Positions 1-11,171 of a stretch of DNA of 64,000 nt are shown here, piece after piece. How positions within the stretch are numbered: the stretch's first letter is position 1; every line of letters starts with the position of its first letter. This stretch comes from Batkoa obscura (taxonomy: Eukaryota; Entomophthoromycota; Entomophthoromycetes; Entomophthorales; Batkoaceae), in NCBI GenBank assembly GCA_030770535.1, contig JASVEC010000040.1, positions 124,001 through 188,000 on the forward strand. The letters run 5' to 3'. The notes under the pieces were generated by a model that was given only the letters and a program-made list of their open reading frames with translations, searched no databases and had not been told where the DNA came from. Position numbers and translations under genes: made by a program.

Positions 1-274
1 TTACAGAGTATAGTAGTTCGAGGCTTTTTAACTGAATTATTCCCTGATATCTCGAACATTTAATAAAGCCACTAAGTTTTCTTAATAGTATTTTACATAG
101 ATTTTACATTAGTATTGTCTATTCTATTTGTCTTACATAGTCCATAGCCTATTACACGTTGTTGTTCACAATTCAAGTCTATCTTAGTCACATAAACTAA
201 GACCTTTCGACTAGTAGTGTAGTCAACCAGACAATAGTTATTCTTGATTCCAACCACTGAGTCCAGATTTCACA
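1..274 (-). mobile_element. LTR-like repeat, copy 1 (cut by window edge)
   Basis: This stretch is the reverse complement of the first 274 bases of the repeat at 11172-11635, with which it is closely similar. It ends in ATTTCACA, the inverted form of the TGTGAAAT start of the other copies. The rest of the element lies left of the window. TG...CA ends with an 8-bp inverted repeat fit a solo LTR of an LTR retrotransposon, treated here as a fossil. No internal coding region is visible beside it. A non-autonomous DNA element is the alternative. Confidence 0.7.
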
Positions 275-1352
275 TAGCTAAGAAAAATTCATTTATATAA
301 ATGATTTTTATTTTATAATACAAATTAAAATATAAAATCCTAAAAATCAAAAGCCAATCATGAGTACTTTTTAAAAGCAATATTTTAATGGGGATTGTCA
401 GTATAAAAGTTGCTTTTTTCTGAAGCTAATTTGTTGGTTTAATTTATAAAAAAAGTAGTCTATCATCTTGATAAAGAATAGACTGTAAAGCTAAATAAAC
501 TACTTTTATAAATAGCTCTTTATGAAGAATGGTCACAATTAAATAAGGCAACGAATTTAAATAAAGCTGATAATAAATGTTGAATTCTACTTCCTTTACA
601 TTAAAGAGCAACTTTTAAGGCCAAACTTTGAATCAGTTAGTTTCAAAAACAGCAGATAAGCCACAATAATGCCTTTAAAGTTGTATAATTTTACACCAGA
701 AGTTTCCCCAAAAATAATGCTTGCTTAATCTAGTTGTGTTTTTGTCATGTTTAAGGGTAAGAAGTAAAAGTGAGTTTTCAAAATCATATTATACTTTAAT
801 AAATTCATAAAACAATAGTCAAAAATTCATAAGCATTTAGCCCAATTTGAAAATTAAAGTTTAGTTAAAAAGTATATTATAGATAACCTTGTTAGTTTTA
901 GTCTTTTCTATTAAAAATTATAATTAGTTAAATAAATGTTTAGGTATAACACGAAATAGCCAATAGGATTTGCTTTCAAAGCTTTTGTAATAATTTATGA
1001 AATCATGAAGTAAATTAAATGAAAAACTGTGCTTATGATTGGAGGATATTACGTTAAATTCTTCCTGCCACTTTTTAGAACTCGATTGACTGATGTCAAT
1101 TGGGTTTATCTTATATACTAAACCCACTTTCTATTTGCGAATATTTTTCATTAAAGTAGTTTAATTACGGTTTATTCTTAAAATAAATAATTTAAAAATC
1201 AAACACTATGGGTGTTTGTAATAGTAGGAACCTTGAAAACTGTAATAGACTACCAGAAAATTAAAATTCTCAAAAGTTATATGTAATCATTAAATTATTA
1301 AAATTGATTTTAATCATAGGCAAAATTATCAAAAGAAGCCGAAAAACAGAAC
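275..1352. other. intergenic, no gene recognised
   Basis: AT-rich DNA between the LTR-like repeat and the first FAR1 gene, likely carrying the 3' flank of that minus-strand gene. A 67-codon open frame on the minus strand near 924-1127 has no recognisable domain and no promoter-like context, so it is not called. No repeat shared with the rest of the window was seen. Confidence 0.5.
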
Positions 1353-2036
1353 TTAATTATAGTTAGTTATAAAATGAATGTTATGTACTCTAGAAGATGG
1401 TGAGGGTGAGGTCAAATTAAAAATCTTTGGCAGTGCGTTAGTAAGGGGTGGTAAATTATCAAGTCTCCTTATGTTCAAGCTTCTTTCATTATTTTGTGAG
1501 CTAGGAGACTCAGAAGAATATTCTGAACGAGAGTAAATGGAACTAGAAGCATCAGAAATTTGACTAGAATGGCTTGGTATTTTAACCAAGGTAGGTAAGT
1601 CCAAGCTATTTAAACTTGGAAGTGTAATTTGATTCTTTTTCATTTTATGACAGGATCTTGCAGACTCCGAATATGGGGAAGAGTATGGTTTACGTTGGCT
1701 TGATTCTTCTTCAGTGCTTTGGAATTCATTAAATAAGGGGTGATTATGGAACATGTTTTTACCACCACGAAATTCCCATTGACCACTCTTATTACGAAAT
1801 AGCACTATTTTCCAATTGCACTTGCAACGATCACTATTTCTATTGCGCTTCTTTAAAAAATTATCTTTCTTTGAATCAGGGATACCCTCTTTAGAGCAAA
1901 CAATATAAATAGCAGCCAACTTTGAAGTACGGATGCGTATGCTAAAACCACAAGACTTAGCTAGGTTTTGACAAAATAAGATAGCATCTTCAGAAGTTGA
2001 GAATGATTTTGAGAAGATTGGATAAAAATTTATCAT
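1353..2036 (-). CDS. FAR1/WRKY-GCM1-type zinc-finger protein 1
   Basis: Intronless 227-residue protein. Residues about 10-100 form a FAR1-type DNA-binding domain: a helical start with GFSIRIRTSK, then IYIVCSKEG, a basic RNRNSDRCKC stretch, a W, and a closing FHNH. The candidate zinc ligands are the VCSKEG and DRCKC cysteines and the HNH histidines. The C-terminal half is Ser/Pro-rich with LPSL and LPPL short motifs that recur in the two paralogues downstream. The family binds DNA, either as transcription factors or as the N-terminal part of Mutator-like transposases. There is no transposase domain here, so a transcription factor is the better reading (inference). An ATCGATC site lies upstream at 2179-2185. 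The start is the first ATG, right before the domain. Confidence 0.8.
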   Translation of the reverse strand: MINFYPIFSKSFSTSEDAILFCQNLAKSCGFSIRIRTSKLAAIYIVCSKEGIPDSKKDNFLKKRNRNSDRCKCNWKIVLFRNKSGQWEFRGGKNMFHNHPLFNEFQSTEEESSQRKPYSSPYSESARSCHKMKKNQITLPSLNSLDLPTLVKIPSHSSQISDASSSIYSRSEYSSESPSSQNNERSLNIRRLDNLPPLTNALPKIFNLTSPSPSSRVHNIHFITNYN

Positions 2037-2152
2037 TTTACAAAATTTATTCTGAATTTAAATTATTTTTGAAAAAAAAAAATGATGATTAATTTCAGAT
2101 TCCAATGCTTAAATAGTATTACCTTTGATTCAATCTCTGAGATTAATCCTTA

Positions 2153-2185
2153 GATCGAACTAATTTTAGACATAACGAATCGATC
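2153..2185. promoter_or_regulatory. candidate site upstream of FAR1 gene 1
   Basis: GATCGA (2153-2158) and ATCGATC (2179-2185) lie about 120-150 bases upstream of the FAR1 gene 1 start. They resemble the CGATCGAT words upstream of the other two FAR1 genes. This is a pattern match only. Autoregulation is an inference. Confidence 0.3.
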
Positions 2186-4562
2186 TTAAAAATTTGGAGT
2201 TTTTGGTTGGTTCCTGTCAAATTACTCAAAATTACTTCACTATTATAAATAATAAACTTTAATAGAATATATAATTCATTTATCTATTAAATACTACAAA
2301 GAATATTGTATATTTTAGTTTCTACCCTTTATAAGTATTACAATAACATACATTCTTAAAACTCAAGCTTGTATAATACTAAGTTGTAAGTTTTAACACT
2401 TATTAAATTAAATATTTCAAACTCCTGAGGGGACACAGTTGGTTAGTTATTTTAATTAAAAATATGCTGATAATAAAAGGTTACATCTTATTGGAATAAA
2501 TGTTGTAATCATTAGCTAACAACTTTAGGGGAAATCTCACAGCTCCTAAAAATTGAATCGCGAGGATCGAAAAATTTCAATTAAATTTCGATTTTAAGAT
2601 TCACTCTAAATCCATAATTTTTCCACCCCATACTAAGACAAAAACAATGGTCCAAAGAATTTACCTTTTATGGGTTATTTGAATTTTTCTAGATTGAAGC
2701 AATCATTACATTTTTAATTAAATGTAATAAATAATCAATTACGTTAAGGATAAAAGTACAAATAGTAACCCTGGAAGTCATGTAAGCATTAAATCCCTTA
2801 AATTATCCCATACTTCAATACTCTATATAAAGATCATACAAAAATCCGTGTGATTGATAAATTGAACTAAAGAATCATGTGTAATTGAGCTTCCTTTTAC
2901 CTCTATTATACTTTATAGAAGTTTGAAACTTATTAGATTATATAAGCTATTAACTGAAAATATAGGGATCTCACGTTATGATTTGATCTTCTTAGGTTTC
3001 ATTCTTATCTCTTAAATCTTTGCAGTGTTGTTTAAAACAACTCAGATCTTCATAGTTGTTTAGAGATTGTTATTAGCTTAAATAATTTTGTTAGATTATT
3101 ATAATGTTACAATAATTTATATACCTTGCTATATTACAGAATAGCTTATTATTTATGAACTAGAACTTTTTTATAGGATTAAGGTGGTTGAATAATTTAT
3201 TCAATTGCTCAATAAATAAAGGTGTCTAACCTTACAATTTTTTATTTCACAATTTCATTAGTGCCTGTTTTAATGCCTTTATTAAAATTGATAGCTTAAC
3301 CAAAAGTTGTAATGATTATATTAGTTCTATCTGAATCTAAGATTAACCTTACTATATAGTAAAAATAAATATAATGTTATAAAGATGAATTAGAACCATC
3401 GTAAATAAATAGCAAAGCAAATACAATAATGTTGATTTACTAGTACTACATTATAAAAAACAATATAAGTAATTCATTACATTTGTTTTACTGCTATGAA
3501 GATCAATTTGAAGTTTTTTATTAAATGAACTCAAGTTGTATGATTTTTAAGACAAGCTCTGCTTTTTGATAGAACTTTTGCCCCAAGTTGTTTTATTAAA
3601 AAATTATTGGGCAAATAAAGCAAAATAATGAATTTAAGCAAAATTTTGGAGTAAATCTATTAAATTAAAAAATTATAGTAGAGATTATAGAATGAAGCAA
3701 TTTACGGACTATAAATATTCAATTAGATTGAATTAAAGACTTCAAAGATCTAGAATTACATATTTATTAAATATCTATAATACTTATAAATCGACATTTT
3801 TAATAGATAGATTAGCTACATTTTCTTAGTGAAGTAGTATCATATATACTATATAAATTCCCTTTACTAAATTTAATCCACACCATGCTTTACCCCCTTT
3901 TTTATATTTATCATCAGAAATCGTATTTATCTTATTGGCTTATTTCTTACCAAAATGGCATGGTAAATATTTTCAGTTTTATTATTTAAAGTTACTTAAT
4001 TTTACAATTATACAACCACTTAGATTGCCCAAACATGCTATAGTGTTGTTAGTATTAATTACGAAATAGATAATTAAGTTGAAAACTAAACAAATAATCA
4101 TGCCAATCGATTTACAATAATACACTCAAATCAGAATAAACTTGGTATTATCACTATCAGTTTAATGAAAAATTGTATTTTTAATGATCAACTAACACTT
4201 AGAAGTAAGAAAAATAAGATTGAATCACAAAAAATTAATAAAAAATACGATGCTTTTTAAAAAAGAGATCTGAACAACTACTTTAATAAAAAGATTAACT
4301 AACTGGGTTCTTAACACCTACTTAACTACCCACCCACCAATTATTTCTCAATCATGATTTAGTTATCTTTTTGTTGACATTAAAGGAATGAATTGAGATT
4401 AGATTATTAGCCAATAAATGAGTTTATTTTTAATTTAGATAAGGTTTAATTGCACCAAAAATGATGAGTTAAAAGCCTTAAGTAGGTAAAGTAGGAAGGT
4501 GGTAAAAAAGACAGAAAGTAGAAACAAAGGTCGAAGTTTATCGAGTTTTTTCTAAAAAAATA

Positions 4563-4570
4563 CGATCGAT
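4563..4570. promoter_or_regulatory. CGATCGAT palindrome upstream of FAR1 gene 2
   Basis: A perfect 8-bp palindrome about 150 bases upstream of the ATG at 4719, in otherwise AT-rich DNA. The same word lies at 8716-8723 upstream of FAR1 gene 3. It is a candidate binding site for the FAR1 proteins themselves or for a shared regulator (inference). Confidence 0.35.
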
Positions 4571-4718
4571 TACCTACAACTCCATTAATGAAGAAAATAG
4601 GGAGTTTAAATCTGTTAATTTATTAAAGAAAAATATATATAAACAATCAAAAAGTATATTTTTAAAATTATAATTTTAATTAAATTCGATTTTTTATAAT
4701 ATTTATATATTTAAAAAT

Positions 4719-5341
4719 ATGTATCGTTTCAATAACATTTTAAATAAAAAATTTGCTACTTCCCAAGAAGCTATTGAATACTGTCAATACTTGGCTCATG
4801 CATGTGGGTTTTCTGTAAGGATAAGAACTAGTAAAGCAACTACTATTTATATTGTCTGTAGTAGAGAAGGAAAACCTGATATGAAGGCTGATTTCGGAAA
4901 AAAGAGAAATAGAAACAGTGATAGATGTAATTGCCAATGGCGTATTGTTCTATACTATAATGAAGATTTACCAAGGAACATGCGTTGGGAATTTAGAGAA
5001 GGAAAATCTATGGTGCATAATCACTCTGTTTTTAATGAATTAACTTATCCTTCTTATACTTGCACTGAACAAGTTTATAACAGTCATCGAGCTTTATTTC
5101 TAATAATCCACATATTACAAACAATAATCAAGCACAAAATTTAAGTTATAATCCATTCGGATATAGAGATTCATCATCAAATTGCACAGGCTCAAGTTCA
5201 CCTTCGCCTAATTATCTCTCCACTTATACACTGCCACCTATGGAAAATCAATTGAAATTACCACCTATTCATTGGGAAAACTATAACCCCATGCCTAAAA
5301 AGCAATGCTTACCAAACTCTCTTCAATTTATCCTAAACTAA
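4719..5341 (+). CDS. FAR1-type zinc-finger protein 2, apparent frame change
   Basis: Residues about 10-105 form a complete FAR1-type domain (GFSVRIRTSK, IYIVCSREGKP, RNRNSDRCNC, W, VHNH), closest to its two neighbours. The opening frame stops at 5144. A second frame, open from about 5081 to the stop at 5341, encodes a Ser/Asn/Gln-rich tail with LPPM and LPPI motifs like the LPPL motifs of the paralogues. Together the reading is about 207 residues, near the 227 and 252 of the paralogues. No intron of normal length fits between the frames: the only GT...AG that joins them is 11 nt. This suggests a one-base difference near 5079-5095, either a real mutation or a sequence error. The DNA-binding domain is intact either way. 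Confidence 0.7.
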
Positions 5342-6678
5342 TAGCCTATCTTTATTTTGATTTTGTTTCATTGAGTGTTTAATTTATTAAAGTTTTTAAT
5401 TTGTTTATCTTTTATAATTTCGTATGTTTATCTTGTTTAAGTTGTAATGATTAGCTAGTATTAAATTTTAAAGTGTTTTATAAGTTATAAATTGTACACT
5501 TGTTTTGAATAAATAAACACTAGTGGCTAAATCAACAAAATTTAAAAAGTTAGATAATTGTTTATAAAATCAAATGAAAAACTAGTAGATTAGTTTAATA
5601 ACTAAGGTTTTATTCTTTCCTTTGGTTATGATTTTATATCATACTTTTGTATTATAAAAATAATATTACACTATTTTAATTCAAATCCTGACTACTTTGG
5701 CATTTTAAAAATTTTGGTAAAATAAAGTTCAAAGCGTTAAATAGCCCATATTAAAAATATTGAAATAGTAAATTTAATATTACTATTAATAAACTTTAAA
5801 TATGAGTTTATCTATTCATGTACAAATATATATTATTAAAACAAAATTAAAAATAACTTTAAAAATAGTAATGTAAGCTTAACTAAAAACATATACTAGG
5901 TCTTGATATTTGGATTCTTATTAAATTCGATATTATTATAATATTTTTAGTGAATTAAGCAACTATAATCTTTATAATCTTAAAATTATTTTCTGAATAA
6001 TTATAGTCTTTTGGCTTTCTATAGTTGCTCTTTGTCCTTTTGAATTTTTCAATTGAAACAATATAATTTATACTTTTAATCATTTATTCTCTCTAGTAGT
6101 TAATGTTTTATAAGAAATTGTTAATTTGTTTAAATTTTTATTCACAGCTAGCAATTAAATACAGCATCTTCATTAGCTAATATAGCAAAAGGTAGTAGTA
6201 CAATTAAACAGTTTAATGATAGTTCTAAATAAAATCCTAGCGGCTTTCAACAAAATAGCAAAAGGCTACTAAAAATTAAACATACAACATTAATAAAACT
6301 TGAATAAAAAACTATTAAATAAACAAGTATAGGTATCATAGATTTTAATAATAATTTTATTATAATTTAAATATATCATATAAACTTTTCAGAGTTTTAA
6401 TAGAATAAAGCCATATATGATGGTTGATGTATTAGATTCTTAAATTATTACTTTTTTTTCATTGTAATATTAATTCTGAAATATATTTTAAAATTCTTAT
6501 TTTGATATGAGTTTTTCAAATCTTGACTAAAAAAGAAGACTATTTAACAATATTTTTATTTTTTTTTCGATTTTCACTATTAAAACCTTTAATGATATCT
6601 ATATAATATTCTGGACTGTAAGATTTTATCTTAACTGTAATTTGATTCTTCCAGTTTTCATATTAGTAGGAGGGCACG

Positions 6679-6784
6679 ATATGGGGCTGTTTTTTTTAGT
6701 TTCATTATTTTTCCATTTTTTAAGCGCTATTTATGTGGAAAAATTGTCAGTAAAATTCTTAAATACAAAATTACATCCCCATAT
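6679..6784 (-). mobile_element. MITE copy 1
   Basis: Starts ATATGGGG and ends CCCCATAT, with the family core TTTTAAGCGCTATTT read on the plus strand. It abuts a second copy in the same orientation. The family is about 105 bp with TA at both ends, which fits a TA-target-site miniature DNA transposon (inference). Confidence 0.8.
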
Positions 6785-6887
6785 AGTGATGTTTTTTTTG
6801 GCTTCATCACTTTTTCCATCTTTTAAGCGCTATTTGAGTGGAAAGATTGTTAATAAAACTCTTAAACAAAAAAGTAGATCCTCTTAT
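6785..6887 (-). mobile_element. MITE copy 2
   Basis: Directly follows copy 1 and has the same core (AAGCGCTATTTGAGTGGAAA). Its outer ends are more diverged than those of copy 1, so the pair may be an old tandem arrangement or one insertion at the end of another. Confidence 0.75.
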
Positions 6888-7193
6888 GCTTTTATAATAA
6901 TTTTTTAAATGTCAAAATACTTGTGGATCTTGTCACAATTTACCGAACATAAAAATCCTACATAAAGCAAGTTTATCAAAGTTAAAGCTGATTAAAACAT
7001 AGTCTAACTTAACGTATATTAAATAATAGATAGATAGGTAGATTAAATGAACTGAACGGTTATAAAAATCAATACTGGACTATAAAGTCAAATACAAAAG
7101 CAATAGCCAAACAATAATTTCTTTATTATAGTCATGATCTTGGCATCTAAAATAAGCAAGTTGCTACTTTTGAAAGTGATTTTACTAAAGGGA

Positions 7194-7298
7194 ATATAGG
7201 AATGTATTTTTTTGTTTGAGTTTTATTAACAATTATTCTATTCAAATAGTACCTGAAAAATAGAAAAAGTGAATAAAATCAAAAAAATGCCCTCATAT
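7194..7298 (+). mobile_element. MITE copy 3
   Basis: Begins ATATAGGAATG and ends CCTCATAT. The interior carries diverged forms of the family words (TTTGTTTGAG, CAAATAGTACCTGAAAAAT), so it is an older member. Confidence 0.7.
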
Positions 7299-7910
7299 GA
7301 CAAACTTGGGTACACTTTTTACTTGATAACTTAGTTGAAATTTTGTTCAAGTTTTGAAATATTTAAAAAGTGAGTAAAACCGAGAAAAAAAATTTTATGC
7401 AGATTATCACAAACACATCATAGAACTTCTCCTTTAAATTTATTGCTACTATCGGTTTTACTCCTAATATTTAATTTTAAATATAAGTATACAGCTACTT
7501 TTCTAGTAAATAAACACTAAAGGAACTGACAAAAGCAAAATACCAATCAAAACAAATCGCATATGGTTTCAAACCCATGGTTTTAATAGAAACATACATG
7601 GGGCATGTAATTTGTTTTTTTTTGTCACTAAGTAGATTTATCATAATTTTATGTTTATTCTAATAAGAACCTTTTAACTTCATTAAAAGTTTGGAATAAA
7701 ACTTCATTCTAATTATTGGTAACAAATTAAAAAATATAAAGATAAATAAATTTTGTTTTAAATTTGAATTTGCATTATTTAACAATTTAATTAAATAACA
7801 ACTTAGACGCCAATATACTGAAAATCAACACTATTAATCTCTTTGTTTTTATTACTATTAAAATCAAAACGATATTCCTATTTAATAAAGAAAATAAGAT
7901 TGAGTTTTTA

Positions 7911-7945
7911 AAAATTAAAATTAAAATTAAAATTAAAATTAAAAT
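7911..7945. repeat. hexanucleotide repeat (AAATTA)n
   Basis: About six tandem copies of a TTAAAA-type unit in intergenic DNA. No function inferred. Confidence 0.8.
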
Positions 7946-8715
7946 GTGTAATATTCTAATGATAGGATACTAAAATAACAGTTTCAACTTCCAAGTGAAG
8001 TTGACAAAAGTTTAGTTAGTAATTAATTTATTCTCCAATTAGAACAACTTCGTAAAATTTGCCTTATTGTTTTACTGACAACTTATAACCACTTTTATGA
8101 TTTTTCCATATTCCGAAGGCACACCAAATCAATTATCGCCGATTTGTAGGTTTTCTAGCTATTATTGGTTTTCTACTAAGTAAAAAAGTTGTCATATAAA
8201 AAATTAGCTGTTCTAAAAGAGCTTGTTTTAACTTCAAACTTGAAATTAATCCAGCCATTTAATCACTTTATTTTTCGTCATTTCAAGTTTATTTTCAAAA
8301 AGCTATTCGTAATAAAAGCTTATAATGAATTGAACTCATTTAAAACATGGAGTAGGGGATGAAAATAAGGAGAGAGACAACTTTTAATTTTAAAAATTAC
8401 TATTTAAATTTATTTATTTATTTATTTCTAAATAATAAATAGCAATATAAGAATTCTCACTAAAAATAATAACGTAAAATAATAACCCAAAGCTATATAC
8501 TATTGCAATTTATTGAACATAATAATGTTATTTTCCACTTTTATATCATTTTACCATGATGAAGTAAGTGATTAACTATGTGTGATAATTATTTCATTTA
8601 AGTGTTTTTTATCAAATGAAATTTAAGTATAGTTATTATTTATAATTTGGGACTATTACCTATATAAGGTAAAGGTACCCTAACTAAGTTAGATGGTAGG
8701 ATACTTCAAACTCAT

Positions 8716-8723
8716 CGATCGAT
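8716..8723. promoter_or_regulatory. CGATCGAT palindrome upstream of FAR1 gene 3
   Basis: Second occurrence of the 8-bp palindrome, extended here to ATCGATCGAT. It lies about 220 bases before the ATG at 8942. See the entry at 4563. Confidence 0.35.
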
Positions 8724-8941
8724 TTGAATGATAAAGAAAGTAGGATGAAATTTGGGATTCCGATGGAATTAGAAAAAAAAAAAAATAATTCAGATCATAA
8801 AACAAAAAATCCTCGATTCTACTAGCTTCCTCTCTCTTTACTTTTAAATTATTCTTTAAAATTTTCAATTTCGAAATTAAAAAAGATTCAAACTAAATAT
8901 TCAAGCTATTCTATTTCATTTTATTAACTTAATTTTTCATT

Positions 8942-9700
8942 ATGGATAAATTAAATGTCATCTACAAGTGTAAATATAATACCTCCCAAGAAGCCATTGA
9001 GCACTGCCAACTCTTGGCTCATTGTATCGGGTTTAGCATCCGTATCCGTACCTCCAAAGCAAACACCATCTATATCGTATGTTCCAGAGAAGGAAAACCA
9101 GAGCAAGATAAACCTATTAACAGACGCCGTAACCGATTCAGTGACCGTTGTGAGTGTCACTGGAGAGTTGTGCTTTTTAATGATAGTCATCTGAACCCTA
9201 ATAATAAATGGGAATTCAGAGCTGGTAAATCTATGGTACATAATCATTCTTTATTAACTAGTAAAAATAGCCCCAATAAAGGGGTTAATACTATATTAAA
9301 GAGATACCCATTCAAACTCATACCTCAACCCCCTATATCTAATACAAATTTACCATCTTTGAGTACAATATTAAATGAAATGCCCTATCATCGTGAAAAC
9401 AATAAGATGGCTTATAACAAAGACCATTATAACAACGATCCCATTGAAATAAATTATAGTTGTCCTAGTACTGAGGGTACTATCAATACTTTTAACTCAC
9501 CAGTTGAAAAGACGTTATGCGATAAGTCCATGCTTACCTTGCCACCTTTATTCACAAGTGAAAAGGCATGCTTTTCTATTAACAATAACTTTCATCAACT
9601 TCCTATTCAAAATTTTAAACAGTTTGGTGAGATCATGTCGTTAGACTTATATCGTGAACGCTCTAGAACATATCCTACAATCCAAGATTTATTAAATTAA
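8942..9700 (+). CDS. FAR1-type zinc-finger protein 3
   Basis: Intronless 252-residue protein and the longest of the three paralogues. The FAR1-type domain (residues about 8-105) has GFSIRIRTSK, IYIVCSREGKP, RFSDRCECHW, WEFRAGKSM and VHNH, so all expected metal-binding residues are present. The tail is Asn/Pro-rich with LPSL and LPPL motifs and ends in PTIQDLLN. No transposase follows. The codons in the domain use noticeably more C and G at third positions than the neighbouring genes, which may mean higher expression or a different origin (inference). It is most likely a sequence-specific transcription factor. The start is the first ATG. Open frames on both strands inside it (8951-9247) are shadows. 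Confidence 0.82.
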   Translation: MDKLNVIYKCKYNTSQEAIEHCQLLAHCIGFSIRIRTSKANTIYIVCSREGKPEQDKPINRRRNRFSDRCECHWRVVLFNDSHLNPNNKWEFRAGKSMVHNHSLLTSKNSPNKGVNTILKRYPFKLIPQPPISNTNLPSLSTILNEMPYHRENNKMAYNKDHYNNDPIEINYSCPSTEGTINTFNSPVEKTLCDKSMLTLPPLFTSEKACFSINNNFHQLPIQNFKQFGEIMSLDLYRERSRTYPTIQDLLN

Positions 9701-11171
9701 GTGTATATAGGTGGTTGATTATCTTCTCAGTTAATTATGGTGGCTATTGATAGGAAATAAATTTATGTGCCCGTTGCCATTTTTTCAAAATAAAATATAT
9801 CTTTTTCTATACATGTGCTAACGCTTTTTATTAAATTTATCTTTTGTAAATGTACTTTAATGCTTCAATAATTTTTTTGATAAAAATGTGATCTGAAAGT
9901 TTTCTCCTCGTATTTTTAATGAATCATGTTATTGGTTTAATTACGAAGAAAAGGAATCGGATCTTAAAAACATTAAACTTACAAAGTGAGTATTTGCTTA
10001 TTGTAAAAATTAAATCAACATAAACCAATCAAATAACTTGGCTATACCTTGAGATTTGTTATTGCAATTGTTCTATCAAATTAAACTGGTTTTATTTTCG
10101 TTTTTTGTTTCTTTTATGAAAAACTTAGCTTAGCTTTCATCATAAGAAACAAAGTGAAAATATTTTTTATCATTACAACATAATTATAAAAAAAAGGGTA
10201 GTCTCAATTAAAAGTTGCCATTTTCTTTTAACCTCTTTTTCTAAATTTATAATTTCTACCCTTTATTAAATCAAATAGGTTTATCAAAATCTATTCTCAA
10301 ATAGCTTATCCTCGCTTGATCTTTTTATAATTTTTTGATTATTAGATTATACATTAAATGCTCAATTCCTGTATAATATCTGAATACTTTATATATATTA
10401 TAAAGAAATAATTATAAAAAAGGAGTGTTATCCATGATTTATCAACTTCTATCGAATAACTTATCCTTTAATAAATCGCATATTTGCAAAACTTGTTTTA
10501 TAATGTATTGACATTTTAGAATATGCTTGTATTGATGACCATCTAAGTATAAATCCCAAGATTTTCATGCAGCAATTAATAGTTGTCCAGTTTTATATCC
10601 AAACTTACATGTGGCTTGCATTATACTCAATTTTAAAAAAATACATTAAAAAGCTGACTTTGAAATTGTAAATATATTACTAAAAGGGAATTACCATAAA
10701 ATAAGCATAAGCTATCTGATATGAAAATAGATTGCGTTGATAAAAGGTTACATTTATTTATTAACATCAAACCAAAGTCTATATAAAACCTTTGGGGAAC
10801 AGTATCTATTATTAGAACAAAGAGTTTGAGTATAATAAGTTGAAAATTCTGCATACTTGATTCAAATGAAGCAGAGTTTATTTGAAAATAGTTTTTGGAG
10901 CTGTTTACTCAATAATCGCATCATTGCTAATACTTTTAGGTTCAAAATTTCATTTGTGATAAAATTTGAAACTGTCATATAGAGGGATGTCTAAGTTAGT
11001 TTTATCTTTATCTAATTTTTAAATATTTTGTATTTTAGAAACTTTACTTAACTTTATAAAAGTAAATTTTTTATCAAAAAGTAAAATACTTAACAGTTTT
11101 GAGTTATTTTACTATAGTACATATTATAAATCAGTAGAGTTTTTATTAAATTCAATAAAAATTGCTATATT
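9701..11171. other. intergenic, no gene recognised
   Basis: 3' flank of FAR1 gene 3 up to the LTR-like repeat. A hydrophobic 73-codon minus-strand frame at 10633-10854 has no domain and typical AT-rich composition, so it is left out. No repeat of the window recurs here. Confidence 0.5.

Larger units (their letters stand above)
2037..4718. other. long intergenic region between divergent FAR1 genes
   Basis: About 2.7 kb shared by the divergent promoters of the first two FAR1 genes. It holds GATCGA and ATCGATC words at 2153-2185 and a CGATCGAT palindrome at 4563-4570. No gene, MITE or other repeat of the window was recognised. Short open frames are as expected for AT-rich DNA. Confidence 0.5.
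5342..8941. other. intergenic with MITEs, FAR1 gene 2 to gene 3
   Basis: About 3.6 kb of AT-rich DNA. It holds a back-to-back MITE pair (6679-6887), a single MITE (7194-7298), a hexanucleotide repeat (7911-7945) and a CGATCGAT palindrome (8716-8723). An 88-codon open frame at 6642-6908 lies almost wholly inside the MITE pair and is not a gene. Confidence 0.5.

Noticed and set aside
924-1127. 67-codon minus-strand frame near the first FAR1 gene
   Set aside because: No domain, no paralogue and no clear promoter. Length is within chance for AT-rich DNA.
6642-6908. 88-codon plus-strand open frame
   Set aside because: It lies almost wholly in the two abutting MITE copies and reads their core twice. 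It is not a gene.
8951-9247. Overlapping open frames on both strands inside FAR1 gene 3
   Set aside because: They mirror the conserved domain codons in other frames and are shadows.
10633-10854. Hydrophobic 73-codon minus-strand frame
   Set aside because: Composition-driven Phe/Leu/Ile-rich frame without any recognisable family.
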